The notes: generated by a model from the sequence alone, not told the origin. 64,000 bases of DNA from Nonomuraea turcica (GCF_030718205.1 NZ_JAUZQF010000001.1:434001-498000), one strand, 5' to 3'. Positions 9,926-18,667 are shown, counted from the stretch's first letter. Numbers and translations are program-made.

Positions 9926-10237
9926 ATGAGCATGCCTGAGCAAGAGTTCGCCCCCGGGGCCGGGCCGGCGGCCAAGGTCAGCGTATCCCTGAGAGCGGGC
10001 AACATTCGCGCTGTTCGAGAGCGGGTCGGAGCCCGCGGGTTCTCTGCCTATGTTGATGCCGCTGTGGAGCGCCAGATCGAGCGGGATCTCTTGGAGGAGG
10101 CCCTTCAGGCGAACGAGGCCGCGTCTGGCCCGATTCCACAGTCTTTGCGTGATGAGGCGGCTGAGTTGTTCCGCCACGTCAAGTCGGCGCCTGAACTCCA
10201 GGAGGAGGACGGATGGCGCGCGCACGAAGCAGGCTGA
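9926..10237 (+). CDS. Antitoxin, ribbon-helix-helix-like, partner of PIN toxin
   Basis: This is a 103-aa probable type II antitoxin. Residues ~15-50 (KVSVSLRAGNIRAVRERV, then ARGFSAYVDAAVERQ) fit a ribbon-helix-helix DNA-binding dimer. The acidic, helical C-terminal half would wrap the toxin. It overlaps the toxin gene by 25 bp, typical of co-translated pairs. The C-terminal half recurs as a decayed copy at 22440-22601. The family call rests on the domain pattern and the PIN partner. Confidence 0.75.
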   Translation: MSMPEQEFAPGAGPAAKVSVSLRAGNIRAVRERVGARGFSAYVDAAVERQIERDLLEEALQANEAASGPIPQSLRDEAAELFRHVKSAPELQEEDGWRAHEAG

Positions 10238-10629
10238 GCGCAGGCACGGTGGTTCTCGACTGTCAGGGGCTCGTGAAGTGGTGCGAGGCCGACCAGCGGG
10301 TGACTGCGTTCGTACGGGAGGCGCAAGACAACGACTTTCGGGTTGTGGTCAGCGCGATGACACCGATCGAGGCGCAGGACGTTCGCGTCAGGAGCGATCG
10401 TCTCAGGTGGTATTTGTCCCGGCTGAAGATCGAGCCTGTGACCGAGGACATCTCGTCACAGGCGATCGAGCTTCTTCGGGATGCCCGCTTGCACGGTCAC
10501 AAGTACGCGATTGACGCTGTGGTCGCGGCTACCGCACTGCGCTCGGCGCGCCCAGTCATCGTCCTGACATCTGACGAAGACGACATGACTAAACTGTGCG
10601 GGAAAACCGTGCAGGTGGTCCCTGTCTGA
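10213..10629 (+). CDS. PIN-domain toxin (VapC-like ribonuclease)
   Basis: This is a 138-aa PIN-domain protein. Acidic residues expected for the Mg-dependent RNase site are present: Asp in VVLDCQG near residue 15, Glu in MTPIEAQD near 53, Asp in YAIDAVVAATAL near 99, and a TSDEDDM stretch near 118. The ATG lies inside the antitoxin's 3' end. Fragments of a paralogous toxin gene (first ~30 bp and last ~40 bp) occur at 22580 and 24805. The target RNA is unknown. Confidence 0.82.
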   Translation: MARARSRLSAGTVVLDCQGLVKWCEADQRVTAFVREAQDNDFRVVVSAMTPIEAQDVRVRSDRLRWYLSRLKIEPVTEDISSQAIELLRDARLHGHKYAIDAVVAATALRSARPVIVLTSDEDDMTKLCGKTVQVVPV

Positions 10630-10687
10630 GACCGCACGCGGTGTGGCCGCGTGAGCGTCCAGAGAACTATTGCGGGAGGCGAGCCAC

Positions 10688-10783
10688 TACCACCAGCAGT
10701 ACTTGTTTAAAGTGCCGAACGGTTACTGCGGTATCGGTGGCACCGGGATCTCCTGCCCGATCGGCCTGACCTCCGGCGAGGCG
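10688..10783 (+). repeat. msrA-tail repeat, copy 2
   Basis: This repeat is near-identical to the end of msrA. In the same frame it reads [14 protein letters not shown] and continues to [10 protein letters not shown], but the stop codon is lost. No msrA coding sequence precedes it. The rest of the 10630-11090 gap holds no recognisable gene. Confidence 0.85.
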
Positions 10784-11090
10784 CAGACCTGCGGAGACAA
10801 CTGCGATCTGGCCCTCGATCGCCGGCCCCATCCGGGCGTGCGGCTGACGGCCGGTCTCGTACGGCGCGAAACTACGGCCGGGCGCCGCACGGGGGGAATC
10901 TGCCGTGCTTGCCTCCCGTCCCGTCGGCGTAGGTGCACGCGACGGCTTCCCCTCGCCGCCCTGAGACCACGCCAGACTTGATCGCTGACAACGGACGGCC
11001 ATCGCCCCGGACAAACCTTGGCTCCTGCAAGGGCGAGTACAGCCAGACCCGGTGGCGCTTCCCGTGACATACCTGGTGCGGCACGCCTGA

Positions 11091-11137
11091 CTACCGTCAC
11101 GTTGACAGATTCGCCGCGAAGAGGATCGGCCTAATTT
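11091..11137 (+). promoter_or_regulatory. Shared promoter/operator, copy 1
   Basis: CTACC-GTCA-CGT-TGAC-AGATTCG is followed by TAATTT exactly 36 bp after the start of GTCAC. The same arrangement and spacing occur at 14976-15022, upstream of the other gene that flanks the LAL regulator. The GTCA-N3-TGAC inverted repeat is a candidate operator and TAATTT a possible -10 element. Control by the neighbouring regulator is inferred. Confidence 0.65.
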
Positions 11138-11172
11138 CGGTGTCACTTGAAAGAACATCGAAAGGGCAGGTC

Positions 11173-12186
11173 ATGAAGGCGACGCGGATGGCAGGGATGG
11201 GTCTCGCGGTCGGGGCGGTGCTTGCGCTGTGCACGATCGTGAGCCCGGCGCAGGCGACCGACGAGGGCTGGGACAGAGTGGGCTGCGCGGAGGCGCGGCC
11301 GGAGGTCACCTCCATCAGCGGCTGGGTGTCGCCCAACGCGTGCACCTTCATCAAGCGGCAGATCAAGTTCGGCAAGGTCACCACGCCCGACCGGGTGAGC
11401 GCCTACGTCGACATCTGGTCCAAGGACGCGACGCTGTGGGAGCCGGCGAAGGCGAGCAGGCCGCTGCTCCAAGGTGAGGAGGCCATCAGAAAGTCGATCA
11501 GCGGAACGCTCAGCCTTATCCCCGACTTCCGCTTCCGCGGTACGCGCATCGCCGTGAATGGTCCCGCCGTGATGTTCGAAGCCCACAACGAGGCCACAGT
11601 CAAGGGACACGAGATCGCCTACCCTGCGGTCTACCGGGTCCTGCTGACCGACGATGGCAAGGTCGTCCAGGGCCGCCGCTACTACGACCGGCACAGCTTG
11701 TTCAAGGTGCTCGACCCCGAGTTGCCCGATCTGTTCGCCGACGTCGCCGACGGCAGCACCCCCGACCAGGGCCGCAAGCCTGTCCTTGGCCCCGACGAGC
11801 TCAATGCCCGCGCCGAGGCATGGAACGGCGAGGACGCGGAGGCCCTGGTGGAACGGTTCACCGGCGCGCCGCTGTCCGCCCCCGGCCTGAACGGCGGCAC
11901 GCTGAGCACCACGCAGGGCAAGCTCGATTACCTGAAGAGGTTCTTCGACCAGGTCAGCGACGTCCAACTACAGCCGGGCCAGGCCGTCAAGGTAGACGGC
12001 TGGACGTACCTGGAATGGCACGGCACGCTCCTGCCCAAGGGGCAGACCGAATCGGTCAGTTTCGGCATCATCGAGCGCGTCGGCGACACCGGTGGCATCT
12101 CGAGTGACTGGACCCTGACCTTCGACCGGCTGCCGCTCGTCGCCGACGAAGCCAAGATCATCGAGCTGTACGGCAGGCTCAGGTAG
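11173..12186 (+). CDS. Secreted SnoaL/NTF2-like two-domain protein
   Basis: This is a 337-aa exported protein. A signal peptide (short basic start, hydrophobic GLAVGAVLALCTIVSP, AQA-T cleavage site) covers about residues 1-29. The mature part has two NTF2/SnoaL-like segments. One is roughly 60-185 (AYVDIWSKDATLWEPA, then HEIAYPAVYRVLLTDDGK), and a second, more diverged one is roughly 210-337. Such folds act as small-molecule enzymes or binding domains; the substrate is not evident. ATG 11173 is chosen because it gives a complete signal peptide. The 3' end overlaps the convergent LAL regulator by 8 bp. Confidence 0.7.
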   Translation: MKATRMAGMGLAVGAVLALCTIVSPAQATDEGWDRVGCAEARPEVTSISGWVSPNACTFIKRQIKFGKVTTPDRVSAYVDIWSKDATLWEPAKASRPLLQGEEAIRKSISGTLSLIPDFRFRGTRIAVNGPAVMFEAHNEATVKGHEIAYPAVYRVLLTDDGKVVQGRRYYDRHSLFKVLDPELPDLFADVADGSTPDQGRKPVLGPDELNARAEAWNGEDAEALVERFTGAPLSAPGLNGGTLSTTQGKLDYLKRFFDQVSDVQLQPGQAVKVDGWTYLEWHGTLLPKGQTESVSFGIIERVGDTGGISSDWTLTFDRLPLVADEAKIIELYGRLR

Positions 12187-14866
12187 CGATCGCGGCCAGC
12201 TCCGCCCGCGAGGAGATCCCCAGCTTGGGGAAGGCCTTGTAGAGGTGGTAGCCGACGGTGCGCGGGCTGAGGTACAGCTGGGCCGCGATGTCGCGGTTGG
12301 ACGCGCCCGTGGCGGCCAGCCGTACCACCTGCCTCTCCTGCGCGGTGAGGACGCTGAGCGGGTCGTCCGCCTGGCGTGGGGCTGCGGGAACGTCGCCGGT
12401 GGCGCGCAGCTCCGCGCGGGCCCGCTCGGCCCACAGCGTCATGCCGAGCCGGTCGAACGTCTCCAGGGCGGCGCGCAGCTGGGCGCGGGCGGCGGCGCGC
12501 TTGCGCGCACGACGCAGCCACCCGCCGTAGAGCAGCTGCGTGCGGGCCTGCTCGTGCGGCTGCTCGCCCTGCTCGTGCGCCCGCACGGCCTCGTCGTACA
12601 GATCCTCGTCGTCCTCGACGAGGGCACGGCAGCGCAGTGCGACCGCATCGGCGGACGGTATGCAGACGCCGGCCGCCCAGTCCAGGTAGTACGCCAGGGG
12701 CTCGCGCGCCAGCTCGGGTTCCCTGGCCCTGACCGCGGCCTCGATCCGGTCGGGGGCGGAGAAGACGGACACCGGCGCCATGGCGGGGGAAATCCTCTCC
12801 AGGATGCCCAGAGACGCCTCTGGACGGCCCAGCGCGAGCTCCAGCCGCCCGAGCCCGGCCACCGCGACCGCCTCAGCCGCTCGGAGCCCGCGCGCTCCCG
12901 CCTGTTCCAAAGCGGCCGCGGCCGCCGCCCGGCAACCCTGCTCGTCACCCAGCTCGCCGCGGGCCAATGCGAGCAGTGCGGTGAGCGCGACCGTTCCGTT
13001 CCGCTGCCCCAGGTCGCCGACCATGGGGATGATCTCCTCCAGCCTGGCCGCCGCTTCGCGATACCTGCCGAGCAGCAGCTGCGCTTGCAGCCGGGTCTCC
13101 ACCGCGACGGTCAGCCAGCCACCCATGTCGTGGGCTCTGCACTCGGCCTCGACGCGCGCCGCGACAGCCTCGCCCTGACCGTAGCGCCCGGTCGGCGCGC
13201 ACAGCTGGGCCACGAGGAGCAGACCCGGCACCTGGAGCGCGGACAGATCCGGAGCGAGCGCCAGCCCCTGCATGAGCGTGACCGCATCCTGCAGCTCGCC
13301 GTTGATCAGTGCGGCCAGCCCGAGCGCACCGCTCACCAACGGAGAGCCGATCTCGGGCAGGGCCCTGAGCGGCTTCGCCGCCTGCTCCGTCAGGCCCGGG
13401 TCACTGGCGTACCACCCGCAGCGCACCGCCTCCACGAGCAGGTAGGCCGCCCGCTCGGCGTCCAGCGGGGCGACCCGCTCCGCGCCGGCGATGATGAGCT
13501 CGCCGGCCGCGGCCTGGCTGCCCTGCTCGAACTCCCGATGGGCGCGCACCTGGATCAGGTGGGCGAGGGCCAGCGGGTCCTGGATCTCCTCACTGGCCCG
13601 GTCAGCCAGCGTGCCCGCGCGGGTCGGCTGGCCCGCGTCGCTGGCCGCCACGGCCGCCGCGGCCAGCCGTACCGAGCGCTTGGCGGCGTCGGGGGTGAGC
13701 TCGGCGGCCCGTTCGTAGGCCGCGGCCATGGCCGCATAACCGGAACGGGTGCGCGCCCGTTCCGCGGCCAGCTCCAGCTCGTGCGCCACCTCCTCATCAG
13801 GCATGGTCGTCGCCGCGGCCAGATGCCAGGCCCGGCGGTCGGCGTGCTCGCCGCCGTCGAGCACCTTGGCGAGCGCAAGCCGTACGGCCACCCGCGACGT
13901 CAACGGCACGTTCTGGTAGGCAGCGCCCCTGATGAGCGGGTGCCTGAAGGCCACCGCGGCTCCGTTCACCGTGACCAGTTTGGCCTGCTCCGCCGCTTCC
14001 AGGTCCGCCAGCCGGGCGGAGAAGGACTCGGCGGCGCGCAGCACGATGCCCAGGTCGCCCGTGTCGTCGGCGGCGAGCACCGCGAGCAGGGCCTGAGCCG
14101 TGTTGGGCAGCGCCCTGATCTGCTGCTGGAAGGCCTCCTGCACCCGGTTGGCGACCGGAATCGTGGTGAACGGGTTCAGCTGCCCGGCCTGCTGCTCCGC
14201 GCTAAGCGTGGACGGTAGCTCGATGAGCGCGAGGGGATTGCCGCCCGCCTCGGCCAGGACGCGGTCACGCACTTTCGGCGCCAGATCCCTGGCCGACTCG
14301 GCCAGCAGCGCGACGGCGGCGTCGCGGTCCACCCCGTCCAGCCACAGCTCCGGCAGCCCGTGCGGGTGGAACTCCTCCCTGCCCGCGAACACCAGCGCGA
14401 TGCCTTCCGCGTCCAGCCGCCGCGCCACGAACACCAGCGCGTCGATAGACGCCCGATCGAACCACTGCGCGTCGTCGACCAGGCAGAGCAGCGGCCCGTC
14501 GCCCGCGACCTCGGCCAGCAGGCTGAGCACGGCCAGCCCGACGAGGAACCGGTTCTCCGGAGCCGCCGCGCCCAGCCCCAGCGCGCCCCGCAGCGCCGCC
14601 GCCTGTGTCTCGGGCAGCGCGTCGATCCGGGCAAGCTCGGAACGCACGAGCAGATGCAGGGCGGCATACGGCAGCTCCGCCTCGGACTCGATGCCGACCC
14701 CGTGAAGCACCCGCACCCCCGCGGCCTGCTCCGTCAGATGGCCGAGCAAGGCGGTCTTCCCGATACCCGGCTGCCCGCGCACCACCAGCACACCACTGCG
14801 GCCGGACCGCGCGTCCGCCAGCAGCCGATCCACCTGAGCCTGCTCCGCAGCCCGCCCGTACAACAT
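12179..14866 (-). CDS. LAL-type LuxR family transcriptional regulator (AAA-HTH)
   Basis: This is a large ATP-dependent regulator of 895 aa. Residues ~1-250 form the STAND/AAA NTPase with a Walker A (RGQPGIGKTALL) and a Walker B-like LLCLVDDAQWFD. The middle ~500 residues are Ala/Leu/Glu-rich helical repeats of TPR type. The C terminus is a LuxR helix-turn-helix (LTAQERQVVRLAATGASNRD, then SPRTVGYHLYKAF). The start at MLYGRAAEQ (14866) fits the family; longer in-frame starts add non-conserved residues. It is flanked by two genes carrying the same promoter element, suggesting a local regulon. Confidence 0.92.
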   Translation of the reverse strand: MLYGRAAEQAQVDRLLADARSGRSGVLVVRGQPGIGKTALLGHLTEQAAGVRVLHGVGIESEAELPYAALHLLVRSELARIDALPETQAAALRGALGLGAAAPENRFLVGLAVLSLLAEVAGDGPLLCLVDDAQWFDRASIDALVFVARRLDAEGIALVFAGREEFHPHGLPELWLDGVDRDAAVALLAESARDLAPKVRDRVLAEAGGNPLALIELPSTLSAEQQAGQLNPFTTIPVANRVQEAFQQQIRALPNTAQALLAVLAADDTGDLGIVLRAAESFSARLADLEAAEQAKLVTVNGAAVAFRHPLIRGAAYQNVPLTSRVAVRLALAKVLDGGEHADRRAWHLAAATTMPDEEVAHELELAAERARTRSGYAAMAAAYERAAELTPDAAKRSVRLAAAAVAASDAGQPTRAGTLADRASEEIQDPLALAHLIQVRAHREFEQGSQAAAGELIIAGAERVAPLDAERAAYLLVEAVRCGWYASDPGLTEQAAKPLRALPEIGSPLVSGALGLAALINGELQDAVTLMQGLALAPDLSALQVPGLLLVAQLCAPTGRYGQGEAVAARVEAECRAHDMGGWLTVAVETRLQAQLLLGRYREAAARLEEIIPMVGDLGQRNGTVALTALLALARGELGDEQGCRAAAAAALEQAGARGLRAAEAVAVAGLGRLELALGRPEASLGILERISPAMAPVSVFSAPDRIEAAVRAREPELAREPLAYYLDWAAGVCIPSADAVALRCRALVEDDEDLYDEAVRAHEQGEQPHEQARTQLLYGGWLRRARKRAAARAQLRAALETFDRLGMTLWAERARAELRATGDVPAAPRQADDPLSVLTAQERQVVRLAATGASNRDIAAQLYLSPRTVGYHLYKAFPKLGISSRAELAAIAT

Positions 14867-14975
14867 GGCCGAAAATCTAGCGGAACGCGCGTCATGCCTC
14901 CGGCCTGGCAGCGGCGGCGAAGGCCAGGGCCGGAAATGCCCGCCCAGCGTGCGAGCGGGTGACCGTGACCTGGCA

Positions 14976-15022
14976 CTACCGTCACGATGACAGATTCGGC
15001 GGGGCACTGGCCTGCGTAATTT
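14976..15022 (+). promoter_or_regulatory. Shared promoter/operator, copy 2
   Basis: CTACC-GTCA-CGA-TGAC-AGATTCG is followed by TAATTT at the same 36-bp offset as in copy 1 at 11091. It lies between the divergent LAL regulator and the small membrane protein gene and could serve either or both. Confidence 0.65.
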
Positions 15023-15069
15023 CGTTGGCACAGGGACGACGGCGTCCCGCACGACGAAAGGATCTGATC

Positions 15070-15486
15070 ATGGCCGCCATTGCCGCCGCACCCACCACTC
15101 CGGAATCCACCGCCGAGGCCAAGCTGCTGCGGTTCGCGCTGAGGCAGGACGCCATCGGGTCGGGCGCCAACGGCCTCGTCTTCCTGACCGTCGCGGCGAT
15201 CTTCGGCTCGATGTTCGGCCTGCCCGCCGCCTTCCTCGTGCCGGTCGGCGCCTTCCTGGTCGCCTTCGCCGCGACCCTCCTCTACCTTGCCGCTCGCCCG
15301 GTGGTGAACAGGGCGGCGGTGATCGCGGTGATGGCGGTCAACGTGGCCTGGGTGGCGGCCAGCGCGGAGATACTGATCGCAGGCTGGTTCCCGGTGACGG
15401 GTCTGGGCACCGCCTTCGTGATCGCCCAGGCGGCGGTGGTGGCGGGATTCACCGGCCTGCAGTTCGCCGGGCTCCGCAAGGCCTGA
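15070..15486 (+). CDS. Small four-helix integral membrane protein
   Basis: This is a 138-aa protein. A polar N terminus (about residues 1-30) is followed by four hydrophobic helices, with short polar turns such as AARPVVNR between them. No catalytic motif is visible. The ATG at 15070 follows an AAAGGATC ribosome-binding site. It shares its upstream promoter element with the secreted SnoaL-like gene on the other side of the LAL regulator, so the three genes probably respond to one signal. Function unknown. Confidence 0.7.
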   Translation: MAAIAAAPTTPESTAEAKLLRFALRQDAIGSGANGLVFLTVAAIFGSMFGLPAAFLVPVGAFLVAFAATLLYLAARPVVNRAAVIAVMAVNVAWVAASAEILIAGWFPVTGLGTAFVIAQAAVVAGFTGLQFAGLRKA

Positions 15487-15515
15487 GCGAGTGCCGGGGA
15501 TTTCTCGCGGACCCG

Positions 15516-15644
15516 TTGATCTACACGGTGGGGATGGCCCGGGAGGACATTGCCGCTCTTGATCTCCAAGAGGCCGTCGACTTGTGGGCCGAGTACCGGT
15601 CGAAGCACCATTCGGCCGCACGTCTATTGCCTGGAGAGAAGTGC
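15516..15644 (+). pseudogene. [16 protein letters not shown] remnant fused to msrA-tail copy
   Basis: An open frame from a TTG reads [20 protein letters not shown], continues through a charged helical stretch and runs straight into msrA-tail copy 3. The first part recurs at 28250 and, degraded, at 9835. It looks like the C-terminal end of an unknown gene joined to an msrA end, not a real 75-aa protein. Confidence 0.55.
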
Positions 15645-15743
15645 TACCACCAGCAGTACTTGTTTAAAGTGCCGAACGGCTACTGCGGTATCGGTGGCAC
15701 CGGAGTCTCGTGCCCGGTAGGTGTCGCGCCTGCTGGCGAGTGA
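15645..15743 (+). repeat. msrA-tail repeat, copy 3
   Basis: The same core as the msrA end, but the terminus reads [10 protein letters not shown] and then a stop. This is a different but equally MsrA-like C terminus shared with copy 4. In-frame synonymous change at the Gly-Tyr codons (GGC TAC) shows it is not an assembly duplicate of copy 1. Confidence 0.85.
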
Positions 15744-16075
15744 TCTGACGACTCTCACACGCCCAGCAAGATCGTGAGTCGTTGTCCCTTGCGTAAGTGG
15801 CGAAAGGCAACGACCGTGCTATGGCGCCCATCCAGGCTGGCTGCCCAGCCGTGGAGGCGATCTCCACCTGTAGGCGCTGGCGGCCGACATCGGAGCCTAC
15901 GAAAGTCGATGGGTGGAGCGAGACTTGAATCTCGCTCGCCCCACGGCCCTCAAGCTGGTTGAGCTACGCCAAGGATCGCCGCAACGATTACGGTGAGAAC
16001 GACAAGAGCTCCAGGAAGAACATCCCCCGGCGCAAGAGGGCGCCTCTTGGTGCCTCCACCAGGGCGTGGAGCGAT
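15744..16075. other. Non-coding gap with one strong stem-loop
   Basis: No gene is recognisable here. The only structure is a stem-loop at 15911-15942: GAGCGAGA pairs with TCTCGCTC around a 6-nt loop, with GGG/CCC outside two mismatches. It lacks a T-tract and resembles half of a tRNA only superficially. Confidence 0.5.
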
Positions 16076-16477
16076 TCACGGTTGTGCCAGGCACTTGGCG
16101 CCGGCGATGCCCACGGAGAGCTCCTTGCCGGATCTGCCGTACACACTGATGGAGTTGGTGTCGCCGGTGTAGGCCACCTCGGCTGCTGAGTCGCAGATCT
16201 TCTGTGCTGCGCTTGACTCGCCGTCGCCGAGGGTGGTCTCGATCGACACCAGCGTGCACTGGCCCTGCATGGTGACCGATTCGATTTCGGGCTGCTGCGC
16301 ACGCTGCCTGACCTTGTCGGGGGTCTCGCCGCAGGAGTCCTGGGCGGGTGCCGAGGTTGCACTCTGGCCGTCCCCGGGTGGTGGGCTCGGTGAGCGTGGG
16401 CCGGCTCCCGCCTGGCCGCAGCCGGACGAGACGACGAGCGCGATAGCCACCAGGGCGTTCCTGGAGATCATTGCCAT
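16076..16477 (-). CDS. Small secreted lipoprotein
   Basis: This is a 133-aa protein with a short signal sequence ending in the lipobox VSSGC at about residue 20, then a Pro/Ser/Gly-rich linker and a compact domain with conserved-looking cysteines. It should be lipid-anchored on the outer face of the membrane. The ATG at 16477 overlaps the stop of the upstream LGFP protein gene (TGATG), so the two are co-translated. Function unknown. Confidence 0.72.
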   Translation of the reverse strand: MAMISRNALVAIALVVSSGCGQAGAGPRSPSPPPGDGQSATSAPAQDSCGETPDKVRQRAQQPEIESVTMQGQCTLVSIETTLGDGESSAAQKICDSAAEVAYTGDTNSISVYGRSGKELSVGIAGAKCLAQP

Positions 16478-17070
16478 CAGGCGGTCACCGACAGGGTCCA
16501 GCCCTGCTTGCAACTGGAGCTGAAGGTTCCGTTGTCACAGCCTTCGACGATGAATCGGTAGGCGCTGGTGGTCATCACGCGGACCCGCATCCGGCCGCTG
16601 GTGCCTCCGCCTATGTCTCGCTGTGTTCCGGCTCTGTCCGCGGCGCTGGTCCAGCGGACGAGGAAGCGGTCGTAGGAGCGGGGGGCGGTCGTGCGCCAGT
16701 CGACGTAGGCGTATCCGCCGATCGACCAGGCCGACACCACCATCTTGGGCCCTTGCCGGGGTGACCAGACCATCTGCCCGCGAAGGAAGTTCTGCCTGCG
16801 TCCGGCCCAGACGCCGTTGAGGTAGACGTCCACCTCGGAGGTGCGCGGGCAGCCCAGTGCGCTGTTCTCGCCGCCGAGCTCGATCCACCGGGCGCCGATC
16901 AGGCCGTAGGGCTGGATGCGGCAGGCGCTCATCACGGCCGCCGTGGTGGTGCCGGCATGGGCGGGGACCCCGGCGTACAGCGTTGCGGCCAGCGCGAGCG
17001 GGGTGCTGACCGACACCGCGCAGCGTAAGGTCACTGCTGCGGATGTACGGCTGGTGCCAACACTTGGCAT
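16477..17070 (-). CDS. Secreted protein with one LGFP repeat
   Basis: This is a 197-aa exported protein. The signal peptide (hydrophobic STPLALAATLYAGVP, AHA cleavage site) covers about residues 1-40. ARWIELGGENSALGCPRTSE near residue 60 matches the LGFP repeat, a motif of cell-wall-associated actinobacterial proteins. The rest has aromatic beta-rich sequence and four cysteines near the C terminus. ATG 17070 gives the full signal peptide. It is coupled by overlap to the downstream lipoprotein gene, and both products probably act at the cell wall. Confidence 0.75.
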   Translation of the reverse strand: MPSVGTSRTSAAVTLRCAVSVSTPLALAATLYAGVPAHAGTTTAAVMSACRIQPYGLIGARWIELGGENSALGCPRTSEVDVYLNGVWAGRRQNFLRGQMVWSPRQGPKMVVSAWSIGGYAYVDWRTTAPRSYDRFLVRWTSAADRAGTQRDIGGGTSGRMRVRVMTTSAYRFIVEGCDNGTFSSSCKQGWTLSVTA

Positions 17071-17399
17071 GATGTGATCATCTCGTTTCTGGTGGTGTGG
17101 TGAGGTTTCTTCGGGGTGCGCCAAGCGTGCGGCGGCCGGCCCAGGGGCGCGCATGGTCTGATGCATGAGCGCGCCCTTGCCCCCTGGTGAAGGGCTCAGT
17201 TGCTGTTGGCATCCCGACGAGGCCCGGGGAGGAGTGGATTGGAGTGGGATCGGCTCGTCGGCCGGCTTGCGGCTGCCGTTGCTTGATCTGTCGATCGATG
17301 TGAGGGCGACGATGCCAACGCTGGGCGGGCACGTGATGAGCTGGTGGGGACGCTGCAGCAGTCCACGTGAAGGCCGCGACCTGCGTGACCTGGTTCTGA
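17071..17399. other. Gap without recognisable genes
   Basis: This interval lies between the LGFP gene start and the cupin gene stop. Short frames exist on both strands but none has a ribosome-binding site, family motif or codon bias. It presumably contains the LGFP operon promoter, which cannot be placed with confidence. Confidence 0.4.
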
Positions 17400-17750
17400 T
17401 CAGGTGGTACTGGGCCCCAGCGGGCTGTCAGGGGTTGGCGAGCCGCTCGCGAGCGGCTCCTTCAGCTCAACGAAGATCGTGTGTGTGTCGGTGTCCCCGA
17501 TGTTCTCGCCGGAATGCTCTTGAGCGCCGACCCATCGCACCTGCCCGGCTTGGAGTTCGACATCCACCTGCCGGGTGCCGGCCGCAACCCTTCTCTTGAA
17601 GGAACTCAGCGTGTACATGACGCTATCGGGATGCCGGTGGGGTGTGGTCTTGTCGCCCGGCTTGTCCTTGTATTCCAGTACACGGATGCGCTCGTTCTCG
17701 AAGATCAGTTTGTAGAGGTCGGGATTCGTCGTGGTGGGATCGTGGTCCAT
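17400..17750 (-). CDS. Cupin-domain protein
   Basis: This is a 116-aa single-domain cupin. The first cupin motif is seen as KPGDKTTPHRHPDSVMY with the His pair at about residues 38-40. The second is weaker (GENIGDTDTHTIFVELK). It probably binds a metal and a small ligand or catalyses a simple conversion; the substrate is unknown. It is transcribed divergently from a TetR gene, with an 18-bp palindrome in the 75-bp gap, so it is the likely target of that repressor. Confidence 0.8.
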   Translation of the reverse strand: MDHDPTTTNPDLYKLIFENERIRVLEYKDKPGDKTTPHRHPDSVMYTLSSFKRRVAAGTRQVDVELQAGQVRWVGAQEHSGENIGDTDTHTIFVELKEPLASGSPTPDSPLGPSTT

Positions 17751-17793
17751 GAGCGCATCACCCGGTCTGCTTCGTCAGAGCACTGACGCCGTT

Positions 17794-17811
17794 ATGGGAC
17801 TCAAGTCCCAT
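17794..17811. promoter_or_regulatory. TetR-type operator palindrome
   Basis: ATGGGACT-CA-AGTCCCAT is a perfect 8+8 inverted repeat in the gap between the divergent cupin and TetR genes, 15 bp before the TetR ATG. Binding by the adjacent TetR protein is inferred from position. Confidence 0.75.
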
Positions 17812-17825
17812 GGGACGAAGATACC

Positions 17826-18443
17826 ATGATGGGCATGTCAGTACCATATGAGTTGGGTGGCCGTCATCAGCAGAAGGCTCGCACGCGCCAAGCGCTCATC
17901 TCGGCCACGCGTGAGCTGCTGACACAGGGAGTCATTCCCACCGTGGAGCAGGCCGCAGCCGCAGCAGGGATCTCCCGGACGACGGCGTATCGGTACTACC
18001 CCAACCAGCGCACACTGCTGCTTGCCGCACATCCCGAGACCCAGCAGCAGTCGCTGTTGCCTGAGCATGCGCCCAGCGATCCGCAGGCCCGGCTCGACCT
18101 GGTAATGGAGGCTTTCACCCGGATAACGGTCGAGTGGGAACCGCAGCTGCGCACCTCGCTGCGCCTGTCGCTCGAACCGGCCCCCGACACGGACCGGCCG
18201 GTTCTCCGCGGAGGGCGAGCCATCGGCTGGATCGAGGACGCCCTGGCGCCCCTGCGCGAGACCAACCCCGAGATCGATGTGCATCGGCTCGCCGTGGCGA
18301 TCCGATCCGCCAGCGGCATCGAAGCGCTGATATGGCTCACCGACATCGCCGGCCTCTCCCGTGAGGAGGCGGTGGAAACCATGCGTTGGTCGGCACACGC
18401 CCTGCTGCAAGCGGCGCTCGCCGGCGCGGCACCCTCACAGTAG
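17826..18443 (+). CDS. TetR family transcriptional regulator
   Basis: This is a 205-aa repressor-type regulator. Residues ~15-62 form the TetR helix-turn-helix (ARTRQALISATRELL, then VEQAAAAAGISRTTAYRYYP). The remaining ~140 residues are a ligand-binding helical domain unlike any characterised subgroup that can be named by eye. Further ATGs at 17829-17835 make the exact start ambiguous. It probably represses itself and the divergent cupin gene through the palindrome at 17794. Confidence 0.88.
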   Translation: MMGMSVPYELGGRHQQKARTRQALISATRELLTQGVIPTVEQAAAAAGISRTTAYRYYPNQRTLLLAAHPETQQQSLLPEHAPSDPQARLDLVMEAFTRITVEWEPQLRTSLRLSLEPAPDTDRPVLRGGRAIGWIEDALAPLRETNPEIDVHRLAVAIRSASGIEALIWLTDIAGLSREEAVETMRWSAHALLQAALAGAAPSQ

Positions 18444-18487
18444 TAGCCTTACCCATCCGACTCCGAACTTTGGCGGCGGGGCCGGTT

Positions 18488-18553
18488 CCTGGGGTGAACT
18501 GGTCGACGCATCCGTGATCGCGGTTGCCGAACGGCTCAACGTTTCGGAGGTAA
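18488..18553 (+). pseudogene. PIN-toxin C-terminal remnant
   Basis: In one frame this reads WGELVDASVIAVAERLNVSEV, which matches the conserved last helix of VapC-type PIN domains (VDASVVALAERL). No upstream toxin sequence or start remains. It is a short fossil in the 225-bp gap before the methyltransferase gene. Confidence 0.5.
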
Positions 18554-18667
18554 GTTGTCCAACGCTTGTCCTACCGGTCTAACGCAGACCGAAGACTGCC
18601 GAGATCAATTCTGATCTCATACCCCCGATCAACCCCCTGTCTGCGCTCAGTGCCTCGGCCGTGATCG

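Noticed and set aside
12245..14218. 657-codon plus-strand frame inside the LAL regulator
   Set aside because: It is an antisense shadow. The minus strand has Walker motifs and a LuxR helix-turn-helix in one frame.
15908..15965. Reverse-strand tRNA-like segment (GTAGCTCAAC and a TTCAAGTC loop)
   Set aside because: The T-arm would need an 8-nt loop, the acceptor strands do not pair and no proper anticodon arm forms. It is better read as a simple GAGCGAGA/TCTCGCTC stem-loop.
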